From Halocaridina rubra (taxonomy: Eukaryota > Arthropoda > Malacostraca > Decapoda > Atyidae), in NCBI GenBank assembly GCA_037179515.1, contig JAXCGZ010022057.1, positions 1-20,624 of the forward strand: DNA of 20,624 bases, written 5' to 3'. Shown piece after piece: positions 1-9,544 of the stretch. The notes beneath the pieces were generated by a model. It saw nothing but the letters and a program-made list of their open reading frames with translations, was not told the origin of the DNA and ran no database searches. Made by a program: the position numbers and the translations under genes. Position 1 is the first letter of the stretch, and each line of letters opens with the position of its first letter.

Positions 1-791
1 ATAGCTCGAGACCACCACTCTGAACTTTGGCTAAGCCTAGGGAGAATACCACACATCACAGGAACTGCACCCCTTTTCCTGATCTTATCCAGGGCTTGTC
101 TATACAACCTAATCAGCTCTTCACTTCTACCATCCTGCACGTCATTTCCCCCAGCTATCAAACAAACAACATCTTTTTTCTCAATTCAGCTATTTATTGA
201 CTCACCCACCTTCTTCATACCTGCTCCAGGGAAAAAATATTTTCCTCTAACTCTATGCCTGAGTTTCCTGTCTACATATCTGCATAGTGAATCCCCTACA
301 ATGACCAAAGAACGAGACTTATCCGGAGGATGGGTTACTCCGACCTTGGGAGACTTACCTAGGCTCTTGACCTGAGAGCTTTTCCCACTTCCATTTTTAC
401 GATCGCTAGTACACCTATCTGACTCTATGGGTCCTGAAGAATTACTGCCGCCACTGTCACATTCTTCTCTAAGTGAACTAAATGAATTAGCAACCAGTAG
501 TCTAAAAGTATCATTTTTCTTAAGAACCATCTTCGTTGAACCTTTATTCACAACATTCCAGTCGTCTTCATTATTCAATTGTCCCTTCCTGGTTAACACC
601 TCTACTTTACCTCTCAGATCCCTGTTCTCCTCAGCTAAGGATCTGACCTCCTGCCTGACTGCGGCCAACTCATTTCTTAAATTAAAAATGAGTTTGCTTG
701 CGTCAGACGAGGACAAATCCCCAGCACAGCCACAAACAGCACCAACAACGACACCACCACCAACACCACTACCACTAACACCACCAGCACA
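1..791 (-). mobile_element. CR1/L2-like LINE copy Z: ORF1 fragment, continues past window start
   Basis: Minus-strand piece of the same LINE family as copies A and B. It starts directly after the octamer tail of copy A and runs off the left edge of the window. It encodes only ORF1 (see next entry). Bases 1-25 are identical to 6045-6069, the 5' end of copy B. The two copies therefore overlap by 25 bases inside the ORF1 esterase region, and that overlap, together with the continuity of the domain, places Z in the same family. Its upstream (5') part is missing. Family membership is inference from this short overlap and from domain logic. Confidence 0.75.
1..791 (-). pseudogene. LINE ORF1 (coiled coil + SGNH/GDSL esterase-like domain), one nonsense codon
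   Basis: The reading frame is open from the copy Z boundary to a TGA at 186-188, then continues in the same frame to the window edge, so one nonsense codon is the only visible break. In order it shows: a Gly/Val/Ser-rich start; a Leu/Glu/Arg-rich stretch with heptad-like spacing (about 645-740) that looks like a coiled coil; a polar Ser/Lys-rich linker; then LVIVGDSLCRYVD with the GDS nucleophile motif at about 288-296. Beyond the stop, AGGNDVQDGRS gives the GxND block typical of SGNH hydrolases. ORF1 proteins of CR1/L2-type LINEs commonly carry such an esterase domain and act in RNP assembly, possibly through membrane or lipid contact. The ATG-initiated frame that can be drawn from 854 takes its first 20 or so residues from copy A's 3' end, so it is not the native start. 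Confidence 0.75.
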
Positions 792-821
792 AAGAACATA
801 AGAACATAAGAACATAAGAAT
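792..821 (-). repeat. CR1-type octamer 3' tail of copy A
   Basis: Three direct copies of AAGAACAT on the plus strand (TTCTTATG-phase octamer on the minus strand) plus a partial unit, directly after the LINE 3' UTR. CR1-clade elements typically end in a short tandem 8-base repeat instead of poly(A), and this matches that pattern. The same number of units follows copy B. Confidence 0.85.
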
Positions 822-966
822 AGAGGACACTGCAACATGCCTACTGGCACACACGAGGCAGCTCCATTTTTTAATTGTATTTTCAGCATGTCTAACCTAT
901 TCTATTCTACTCTACTTATTTATTCTATTTTTCTGTTTATGATTTTTCTAATAAGCACTAACCTAT

Positions 967-2609
967 TCATACCCACCCTACCTCTGTCATATGTCTATCT
1001 AATCTACATTTGAAGGTGTCTAAGGTATTGGCATTTACTATCCTACTAGGAAGCTTGTTCCATGCATCAGCTACTCTATTACCAAACAAATTTTTACCAA
1101 TTTCCCTTCTGAACCTAAATTTATCAAGCCTAAATCCATTATTACGAATTCTGGTTTGATCATGAATTTTTAAAACTTTATTAATATCTCCCTTGTTAAT
1201 CCCTTTAAACCATTTATACACTTTTATCATATCCCCCCTAACTCTTCGCCTCTCTAGAGAATGTAGATTAAGTTTTTTTAATCTGTCCTCATATGGTAGA
1301 TTTCTGATATTGTGTATCATCTTGGTCATTCTTCGCTGCACTCTCTCCAAGGATTCAATTTCCATTCTATAATAGGGTGACCAGAATTGCACAGCATAAT
1401 CTAAATGGGGCCTAACTAATGCAAGATAGAGCTGCAAAATAACTTTTTCCGTCCTATTGCTAACGCTTCTTGAGATAAATCCTAAAATTCTGTTTGCTTT
1501 ATTTCTGACTGCTGTGCATTGCTCTCTTGGCTTAAGACTACTACTCACAAGAACTCCCAAATCCCTTTCACACTGAGAACTCATGATTTCATGGTTATTT
1601 AGCTTATAACTAGTATTGTCTTTTATAGTACCCATTTTAACTACTTTACATTTTTCAACATTAAATTCCATTTGCCATTTGTCCGACCATTCAGATAATC
1701 TATTTAGATCTTCCTGTAAAGCATGAATGTCTTCTTTTCCATTTATAGTTCTACCTATTTTAGTGTCGTCTGCGAATTTACTTAGGTTACTACTGATATC
1801 CGAATCCAGATCATTTAGATATACGATGAATAATAGGGGACCCAGTACCGAGCCTTGTGGTACCCCGCTAGTAACCGAGCCCCACTCTGATTTCTCTCCA
1901 TTTATGCAAACCCTCTGTTTTCTGTCTTTTAACCATTGTTTGATCCATCTGAGAACAGCTCCTCCTATACCATGAGCTTCCAGCTTTTTAACTAATCTTT
2001 TGTGAGGAACTCTATCAAAATCTTTGCTAAAATCTAGATATATTGTATCATATTCTTTGCCACAATCTACTGCCTTGTAAACTTCTGAATAAAAAGACAG
2101 TAAGTTTGTAAGGCATGAAAAACCCTTAAGAAATCCGTGTTGTGAAAGTTTTATCAGTCTGTGTAATTCTACATGTGCCCTTATTTTATTTGCAATTATG
2201 GATTCTAGAATCTTACCCACTGTTGACGTTAAACTTACCGGCCTATAATTATTCTTTTTAACTCGTTCTCCTTTTTTAAATATTGGTACCACATCTGCCA
2301 ATTTCCACTCCATGGGTACCGATCCTAATTTTACTGAATTATTAAATAATGCAGTTAGTGGACAACTAAGCTCTTCCTTGCATTCCTTTAATATTCTAGC
2401 ATATATTCCATCAGGTCCCAGAGATTTATGAGCCTTTAATTTATCTATTTCTTTTATTACCTCCTCTCTCGTAATATTTATTGAACTAAGTATTTTATCG
2501 GGACTGTCTCTGTAAATGGATTCTACTTCCGGAATATTTTCCAAGTTTTCATTGGTAAATACAGATAAGAAATAATCATTTAAACATGTACACATCACTT
2601 TATCGTCAT
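967..2609 (-). CDS. LINE ORF2 fragment: reverse transcriptase, open to its natural stop
   Basis: Non-LTR retrotransposon reverse transcriptase, the enzyme that copies element RNA into DNA at a nicked target. The frame is open for about 547 codons from the truncation point to TGA at 967-969. The first few codons upstream of it (to 2625) come from copy B's tail and are not native. Visible blocks, numbered from 2625: YRPVSLTS (about 127-134), LDFSKDFDRVPH (about 197), GVPQGSVLGP (254-263), the catalytic FADD (284-287), a thumb region, and a C-terminal stretch ending TEVGWV. The motif A region reads SKDFD where copy B has SKAFD, so a normally conserved Ala is replaced by Asp. There is no endonuclease domain and no native start codon, so this is a dead fragment despite its intact frame. 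Confidence 0.9.
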
Positions 2610-2639
2610 AAGAACATAAGAACATAAGAACATAAGAAT
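2610..2639 (-). repeat. CR1-type octamer 3' tail of copy B
   Basis: Three AAGAACAT units (plus-strand reading, 2610-2633) plus a partial unit, identical in layout to the tail of copy A. It abuts copy A's truncated 5' end with no intervening unique DNA. Confidence 0.85.
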
Positions 2640-2784
2640 AGAGGACACTGCAACATGCCTACTGGCACACACGAGGCAGCTCCATTTTTGAATTGTATTT
2701 TCAGCATGTCTAACCTATTCTATTCTACTCTACTTATTTATTCTACTTTTCTTTTTATGATTTTTCTAATAAGCACTAACCTAT

Positions 2785-4560
2785 TCATACCCACCCTACC
2801 TCTGTCATATGTCTCTCTAATCTACATTTGAAGGTGTCTAAGGTATTGGCATTTACTATCATACTAGGAAGCTTGTTCCATGCATCAGCTACTCTATTAC
2901 CAAACCAATTTTTACCAATTTCCCTTCTGAAACTAAATTTATCAAGCTTAAATCCATTATTACGAGTTCTGGTTTGATCATGAATTTATAAAACTTTATT
3001 AATATCTCCCTTGTTAATCCCTTTAAACCATTTATACACTTCAATCATATCCCCCCTAACTCTTCGCCTCTCTAGAGAATGTAGATTAAGTTTTTTTAAT
3101 CTGTCCTCATATGGTAGATTTCTGATATTGTGTATCATCTTGGTCATTCTTCGCTGCACTCTCTCCAAGGATTCAATTTCCATTCTATAATAGGGTGACC
3201 AGAATTGCACAGCATAATCTAAATGGGGCCTAACTAATGAAAGATAGAGCTGCAAAATAACTTTTTCCGTCCTATTGCTAACACTTCTTGAGATAAATCC
3301 TAAAATTCTGTTTGCTTTATTTTTGACTGCTGTGCATTGCTCTCTTGGCTTAAGACTACTACTCACAAGAACTCCCAAATCCCTTTCACACTGAGAACTC
3401 ATGATTTCATGGTTATTTAGCTTATACCTAGTAATGTCTTTTATTGTACCCATTTTAACTACTTTACATTTTTCAACATTAAATTCCATTTGCCATTTGT
3501 CCGACCATTCAGATAATCTATTTAGATTTTCCTGTAAAGCATGAATGTCTTCTTTTCCATTTATAGTTCTACCTATTTTAGTGTCGTCTGCGAATTTACT
3601 TAGGTTACTACTGATATCCAAAACCAGATCATTTAGATATACGATGAATAATAGGGGACCAAGTACCGAGCCTTGTGGTACCCCGCTAGTAACCGAGCCC
3701 CACTCTGATTTCTCTCCATTTATGCAAACCCTCTGTTTTCTGTCTTTTAACCATTGTTTGATCCATCTGAGCACAGCTCCTCCTATACCATGAGCTTCCA
3801 GCTTTTTAACTAATCTTTTGTGAGGAACTCTATCAAAAGCTTTGCTAAAATCTAGATATATTGTATCATATTCTTTGCCACAATCTACTGCCTCGTAAAC
3901 TTCTGAATAAAATGACAGTAAGTTTGTAAGGAACGAAAAAACCCTCAGAAACCCGTGTTGTGAAGGTTTTATCAGTCTGTGTAATTCTAGATGTGCCCTT
4001 ATTTTATATGCAATGATGGATTCTAGAATCTTACCCACTGTTGACGTTAAACTTACTGGCCTATAATTATTCTTTTTAACTGGTTCTTCATTTTTAAATA
4101 TTGGTACCACATCTGCCAATTTCCACTCCATGGGTACCGATCCTAAGTTTATTGAATTATTAAATAATGCAGTTAGCGGACAACTAAGCTCTTCCTTGCA
4201 TTCCTTTAATATTCTAGCATATATTCTATCAGGTCCCGGAGATTTATGAGTCTGTAATTTATCTATTTCTTTTATTACCTCCTCTCTCGTAATATTTATT
4301 GAACTAAGTATATTATCGGGACTGTCTCTGTAAATGTATTCTACCTCCGGAATATATTCCAAGTTTTCATTGGTAAATACAGATAAGAAATAATCATTTA
4401 AACATGTACACATCACTTTATCATCATATGTGATATGGCCATTGGCTACTTCAATTGGTCCGACTTTTTCCTTAAATTTTGTTTGATAGTGTTGATAAAA
4501 CCCTTTAGGATTTTCTTTAGCTTCTCTTTCTATTCTAACTTCGTATTTTCTTTTCGACTC
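2785..4560 (-). pseudogene. LINE ORF2 C-terminal part: reverse transcriptase of copy B, broken
   Basis: Reverse transcriptase of copy B. After a frameshift near 4560 the frame is open through the pre-RT linker and the RT domain to an in-frame TAA at 2986-2988. At that position copy A has AAA, so it is a single-base nonsense change. The remaining C-terminal codons run to the family's natural stop at 2785-2787. The same blocks as in copy A are present, here with the usual motif A SKAFDRVPH, then GVPQGSVLGP and FADDTKIG. An ATG-initiated frame starts at 4416, but the native protein is continuous with the endonuclease, so that ATG is not a true start. Confidence 0.88.
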
Positions 4561-4610
4561 TCTATCTTTTTAACTTCCCTGTTTAACTGTATATATTGCT
4601 GCCTCACCTG

Positions 4611-5873
4611 CTATTCACCTCTTTTTAGTTTCCTGTATATTCCTCTTTTAATACCTATAAGATTCTTTATTCTATTGTTCATCCATTTAGGGCCATTTTT
4701 TCTTGATCTGAAATGTTTCATGGGAATATAGTCTCTCTGACTATTCTTAAGAGTCATGACAAAATTGTTATATTCCTCATCCAAATTTATATTAACTGAC
4801 GGGCTGCTGTTCTTTCCTGTGAGAGAATTTAATGTATTGATCTTATCTTGTGATAATCCTTGGCATGTGGTACCCAAATTTCGGGGTAATCCGCTACCTG
4901 CGACCTGACCTGCTGGATTAACTACCCACATCTGTACCCCAGAAATCCCTTCCCATACCTCATTAGATAATTTAGTTTTTAAGCCCTCAAAATCTCCTGC
5001 TCTAAAGTTTGGAACAATATTCTTATTTTCCTTTATAGTTTCCTTGAAAATTATGTTAAATCTAATGGAATCATGGTCACTGTTGCCCAATTTTTCACCA
5101 ACTTCTAAATTTGTAACCATATTCTCTCTATTACTAAGAACTAAATCTAGTGTATTCACCCCCCGTGTTGCTTCATGTACATGCTGAGAAAGGAAATTGT
5201 CTTCTACTACTTCCAAAAACTCCTTAGAGCTACTATCACCTGTTATGGTTTCCCAGTTAATATGTCTAAAATTAAAATCGCCTACAATGCAAACTCTATT
5301 TGACCTGCTCACTTTAGAAATTTCATCGTATATAACTTGCGACTCTATATTATCTAGATCAGGTGGTCTGTAGACTACTCCTACAACTAGACTTTCTTTA
5401 TTATTTTTAATTTCAACCCATAAGGTTTCTGAATTTAGATTTGTCTTAATTCCAGACTTAATGCAGCTTCTGAGGCTATCTTTAATATACATAATTACCC
5501 CTCCCCCTCTTTTATCTGCACTACGATCAGCATTATAAAGTTTATATCCTGTAATTATGTATTCAGCTTTAAGGTGTTTGCTTTCTAATTTAATCCAACT
5601 TTCACTAATGCATATTATATCCGGTCTCTCACTACATACTATGGCTCTCAGTTCTTCTATCTTGTTACCTAAACTACGGCTATTTGTATAAAATACTTTT
5701 AAACTTTCTCTAGCTTCTCCCTTCTTGTGGCTATTCTTTTTGTTAATATTTGTTCTATGTAACAAATGGTTCTTATCCTTAGACTCCCAGTTATTTGACC
5801 CACTATTTACTGAACCCTTACTGACTAATTTCTCTGCACAAGTATTAATCATTTCATTATTTGTGTCTAACAA
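4611..5873 (-). pseudogene. LINE ORF2 N-terminal part: APE-type endonuclease of copy B
   Basis: Apurinic-endonuclease-like domain that nicks target DNA to prime reverse transcription. Motifs, numbered from 5873: TNSRSLGNKIEEL (about 62-74), ISESW (89-93), GGGVIMYIKD (123-132), VVGVVYRPPD (163-172), VGDFNFRHINWE (187-198), and LGNSDHDSIRF with the catalytic SDHD (265-268). All key acidic and His blocks of the family appear present. The frame ends at TAG (4611-4613), after which homologous linker codons continue in the same frame and then shift near 4560, so EN and RT are no longer one protein. The first codon of the open frame is TTG, and the frame is actually open further upstream across the ORF1 stop. 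The first in-frame ATG is a few codons in (MINTCAEK). Residues about 310-345 (around GVQMWVVNPAGQ) do not remind me of the usual linker. Confidence 0.88.
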
Positions 5874-6067
5874 AACCCCCCTACCTCTCTGTCTATCATA
5901 CCAGCCAATACCGAGACACCTGAATTAGAAAGATGCACTCCATCCCTTGCATACATATGCTTACGACTAGTGAAGTGATCCCACCCGTCTATAAAACCTA
6001 TATTATTCTCCCGACAGAAGACTTTCATCCTAGCATTTACTCCTATAGCTCGAGACCACCACTCTGA
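5867..6067 (-). pseudogene. LINE ORF1 C-terminus (SGNH esterase His/Asp block), 5'-truncated
   Basis: An open frame of 66 codons ending at TAG (5867-5869), directly upstream of and overlapping ORF2. It begins SEWWSRAIGVNARM and contains DGWDHF, then RDGVHLSNSGV. The DGVHL block is the Asp/His motif expected near the C-terminus of SGNH/GDSL hydrolases. It is the counterpart of the N-terminal half seen in copy Z, and the two overlap only at the shared 25 bases. There is no ATG start because the copy is truncated at 6069. It is too short for the gene-length cut-offs normally used. Confidence 0.75.
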
Positions 6068-6458
6068 ACAGAGTTCTATACTTATACTTCCTAGTAATGC
6101 TCATTCTAACACAGTCTCTTTTACCATTCAAATTCCTGCTGTCATAATCAATGTATATATATATATATATAGAGCATAAGTGGCAACTCGCTGGCTCCAC
6201 AATTTGTCAATGGGAGTTCTATCTATTCTCTAAACAGTTGCGACATGTGGCAAAAATATTTATGCAAATGGCGGTACTACCGATGTCTTATCAGTATTTA
6301 TGCAATAACAGCATGCAACAATCTATTGACTGCAATGAAATGTAGGCACAATTATCGCCTAGCTTCGCTGAAAAAAAAACAAAAAAAGAATCAAAGACGG
6401 CTACATTCTTTTAGCATTGAACGGAGCCTCTGTCAGGCTCAGAGTCGAGTGAAAGGTA

Positions 6459-6461
<3 letters not shown>

Positions 6462-6491
<30 letters not shown>
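6462..6491 (+). repeat. (AG)n microsatellite
   Basis: About 15 uninterrupted AG units. Open frames on either strand here translate as RE/ER or SL repeats and are artefacts of the repeat. Confidence 0.95.
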
Positions 6492-6494
<3 letters not shown>

Positions 6495-8482
6495 GGCGAC
6501 CGTGAAATACGTTGCGGTTTCCACTCACAAGTCAGCTGAGATGGGCCTCTGTCTTTTACTTGTACTGAAAATAAAAAATTGTCGCAGAGTATCTCTAATA
6601 ATAAAATAAATAAACAAATGAACGTGAACAAACGTTAGCAATGACTATCGATAGAGTCTTACGTTTATTGTCAGAGGGCTATTCTTATTTCCTCATTAAC
6701 AAAAACAAAAGCAAAAAGAACTTAGTGTACAACTGCAGAACTGTCGAAGCATAAATCCATTCCTTTCTGTTTAATCTTGATAAGGACTTTACTGTAACAG
6801 CATACACATCCTTGTCTATAATGACAATCTCTTTCTTTTCTTGCTATAAATCAGAGGGTTGAGTCGAAGCACACACACTCTGATGAAATTAAAGCAAAAG
6901 ATTAAAATCATATGTGACAATATCTTACTACTATCAACAAAAGTACAAATATCTTTTTCTTAACAGACGTCTTATAACGACTTAAATATCATTAATTTTA
7001 AATTTAAAACTCGGCAAATAATCTCTAATAATCTCAATTATCTTTAATTAGCTCAATTGTAATCTAAAATTCATGAAAATGATAGGGATTAACCATAGTT
7101 ATCTCTAGATAATCTTTTCAAAACTCTTTAAGTAAGATTTTAAAGATTTCTTCAATACAAAAAGAACTATATAACAAAAACGGGTATCAAAGAATATAAA
7201 AAGTCTATCTCTGTGTATGCAATAATAAAAACAAAAATTATATTTCATTAGCAACAGTAAAGAATGCATTTTGCTTAATTTCAAATTCTCGTACGGAGTT
7301 GTACATGGACAATTCAAACATAAAATATATATATTCTTTTACTATCTCGAATTTGACCTATAACTACTCTGTCTGTTTGCTTTTACGGGGGTGCGCATGT
7401 GGGCGCTGTTTTCTCCCCTGTTCTTTTGGCTTCTGGATAAACTTCTGCTCTCAAATACGGGATACAGCTGTGTAACATTCTTGTTGTCTTTTCGTGTCAG
7501 CTCTCACTCTTTCTTTATGACCAAGCTGAAATAATTTTGATAAAACATTATCATGGCTAAAACTCGCAAAGTTTTATTTTATCAATCTAACATATCTCTT
7601 CAGACAGATAATGTATATACTGCAGCTAGCAAAGAAAATAAAGAATCATTCATAGATTCACGTCCTTTATCACGTAACATCTATCTTGGAATCTCTCGGA
7701 AATCGAATAATAATCTCAATGGCGGAGTAGGGGACAAAACAAAAATAAAACAAACTTGGCATTTCAACCATATCTGGGCAGGTGGAGAATCACTTTCTCA
7801 AACATATCCCTCACTAGATATTGCAACAGCGCATCACCTCCCATAAATACACTCTGATATGGCATGCAGAAGGACCTGGCGGAGCAGGGGAACGATCCTC
7901 GCAGACTCCCCAGTCATGCTTCCTAACGGTGCTTTCCGCGATTTCACCCCCTAGAGCAACCCCCCATTATACCCCCAGTCATTCATACTCACTCGCTGTC
8001 ACATTCGCTACATCACTTTCAAGACAATCATCCCCGTTCTGTAACATTCCCTTTAATTTACAACGTTGGTTGTAAGAAGAGTAAGGGTGAAATCTCGGTT
8101 GGGCCGCACGGTCACAGACTGCCTCACTAGTCCTAAGTCCCATTCTAACGAACAAACAAACATTCTACTCCCTTGAAGCTACGTTTGGGTGACACTGAAA
8201 ATCCTTCCCTATTCTAGGACAGCACAAATTCCTCTAATTTACTCTTACTTTCGCCTGCATAGCGCGAAATAAAAAACTCATCTCTAAACAATATCACAAA
8301 ATTTCTTATTCTTCAAAAATAAAATGCCATACACGTATCGTAATATTAATTCCCCATCATCATAACACAAAAAGAACGATCTGTCATTTATGTCTTTCTT
8401 TCGCTAAAACATTACTCCCCCGGAGAAAAAAACAAACAAAAAAGAAAGAACCTTGAAAACAGGCGCAATCTTAACACTCGAT

Positions 8483-8728
8483 TTCTTACGCTTTAAGAAA
8501 TTAATATAACAATGATTTCACGTACTTTAAAATATCAAGGATCAGTACAATTACTACAGATTTATAATAACGAGGTTGGGAGATCGATCGGTCACTTCCA
8601 CATTCCTTTCTCGAAAATCACACGTGTTCTAAGTAAAACCTTAAAAGCAGATTCAAGTATATTACTCACTATAATTCTTACACTTAAGAAATTAATATAC
8701 TGTAATAGTGATTTCACGTGCATTAAAT
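8483..8728 (+). repeat. Direct repeat pair, about 50 bases, spaced about 190 bases
   Basis: Bases 8483-8532 and 8674-8728 share the same order of words: TTCTTAC, then TTAAGAAATTAATATA, then TGATTTCACGT followed by an A/T-rich end. A few bases are substituted and about five are inserted in the second copy. It may be two units of a diverged tandem repeat with a period near 190 bases. No further copy was found by eye. Confidence 0.6.
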
Positions 8729-9049
8729 TTGTCAATTAAAAACTCGATACATTCGCGTTCTTAAAATTCAATCTAAGCATTAATATAAATAAATGGAACG
8801 CACTTCCAACGAAATTTCTTTACATTACTCAAATTATAACAAAAAACGGAGTTTATTACTGCTTATAGCTATTAGTACAAATTATCCATGTTAGTAATGG
8901 GTACAGAAATTCTACTTTTATCAACTTATTAGGCGCCACACCCCTCATAGGCAGGTTGGCTGAGTCAAAGCATAACTACAAGATAAAATGGCGGCGTCCA
9001 CCGACCTCAATTTCTTTTACTAATTGTCCCATTACTCACTGGATACAGA

Positions 9050-9541
9050 TCACAAGTACTTAGCTATTTTAAGGAGGTGGTCCTGAAGAACTTCATGGCA
9101 GAAGGCAAGGAAGGAGGGGGTTCTCCTTCTTCTCTTCGAGTAAAATCGACGAATCGCCGTCTTCTTGGTCGGATCCGGCAACTTATACTTCTTGTAATGG
9201 GCATTTTCACTCAATGCTCCGGTCACACTTCGGCTTACTAAGAAATATCTTAGGAATAGTTCCTTCAAAGTTTTATAATATTCTCTATTTGACCACTCGT
9301 CACTTCTCATCCGCAGACCCAAGTATTTCAGGAAGTCGGTCGCGGGAATTATGGACGGACATTCACGGTCTTTTACATTTGCGCCGTCGAGGTATAAAAG
9401 TGAATTTTTGACTCGAGGCGTCTTTACAACCAGGGCACGGGGTGGGGGCCTTACCAATACGGAGGCGGGGGAGAGTGGCTGGATCTCATAATATGATACT
9501 GTAAGTGAAGGGGGAGCTCTGACTTTCTCGGTGTCACTCTC
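9050..9541 (-). CDS. Hypothetical coding remnant (possible RT-like fragment)
   Basis: The frame is open for about 163 codons on the minus strand, from just after a TGA at 9542-9544 down to a stop at 9050. There is no convincing ATG near the beginning. The protein is mixed and fairly protein-like: a Pro-rich start, then SLLYLDGANV, then a block reading DFLKYLGLRM, then a Lys/Arg-rich C-terminal half containing RRFYSKRRRR. The KYLG word in that position is reminiscent of the motif just after the palm in some LINE reverse transcriptases, but no YADD-type box precedes it here, so this is only a hint. It could equally be an exon of an unknown gene or a chance frame in a GC-richer patch. A shorter plus-strand frame overlaps it. 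Confidence 0.25.
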   Translation of the reverse strand, partial: ESDTEKVRAPPSLTVSYYEIQPLSPASVLVRPPPRALVVKTPRVKNSLLYLDGANVKDRECPSIIPATDFLKYLGLRMRSDEWSNREYYKTLKELFLRYFLVSRSVTGALSENAHYKKYKLPDPTKKTAIRRFYSKRRRRTPSFLAFCHEVLQDHLLKIAKYL

Positions 9542-9544
9542 TCA

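Larger units (their letters stand above)
792..2609 (-). mobile_element. CR1/L2-like LINE copy A (ORF2 RT half, 3' UTR, octamer tail)
   Basis: 5'-truncated copy running from 2609 (minus-strand 5' end) to an octamer tail at 792-821. It closely matches copy B from 4410 down to 2610: over 1201-1440 only 3 of 240 bases differ, while the 5' part differs more. It begins in the linker just upstream of the reverse transcriptase and directly abuts copy B's tail, with the bases TATG shared at the junction. The 3' end is about 170 bases of UTR after the ORF2 stop at 967-969. Confidence 0.9.
2610..6069 (-). mobile_element. CR1/L2-like LINE copy B (ORF1 end, EN, RT, 3' UTR, octamer tail)
   Basis: The longest copy, about 3.46 kb, 5'-truncated at 6069 inside the ORF1 esterase domain. 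In minus-strand order: the last 66 codons of ORF1 (6067-5867), ORF2 endonuclease (5873-4611), a linker containing a stop and a frameshift, reverse transcriptase (about 4560-2785, with an internal stop), 3' UTR, and octamer tail (2610-2639). The break at 6069 is set by the end of identity with bases 1-25, after which the sequence is unrelated. The copy is non-functional. Confidence 0.9.
6070..9049. other. AT-rich unassigned region
   Basis: No protein-coding frame that I can defend and no RNA gene that I recognise. It contains a short TA tract (about 6150-6170), a small hairpin at 6424-6440 (GAGCCT/AGGCTC) before a GA repeat, a small stem of TTGATAAAA (7537-7545) against TTTTATCAA (7577-7585), and the direct repeat pair near 8.5-8.7 kb listed separately. 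Base composition is strongly AT, and short frames here look accidental. Confidence 0.5.

Noticed and set aside
427..801. 124-codon plus-strand frame with a Pro/Thr-rich end
   Set aside because: It is antisense to the LINE ORF1 coiled-coil and Gly-rich region; the minus frame has the recognisable GDS motif.
1727..1975. 82-codon plus-strand frame, repeated almost identically at 3545-3793
   Set aside because: Conserved between two places only because both are antisense to the RT core of copies A and B.
4435..4731. 98-codon plus-strand frame
   Set aside because: It lies antisense to the LINE ORF2 linker and end of the endonuclease, whose minus-strand homology is clear. It is Phe/Leu/Ile-rich as expected of an antisense AT-rich shadow.
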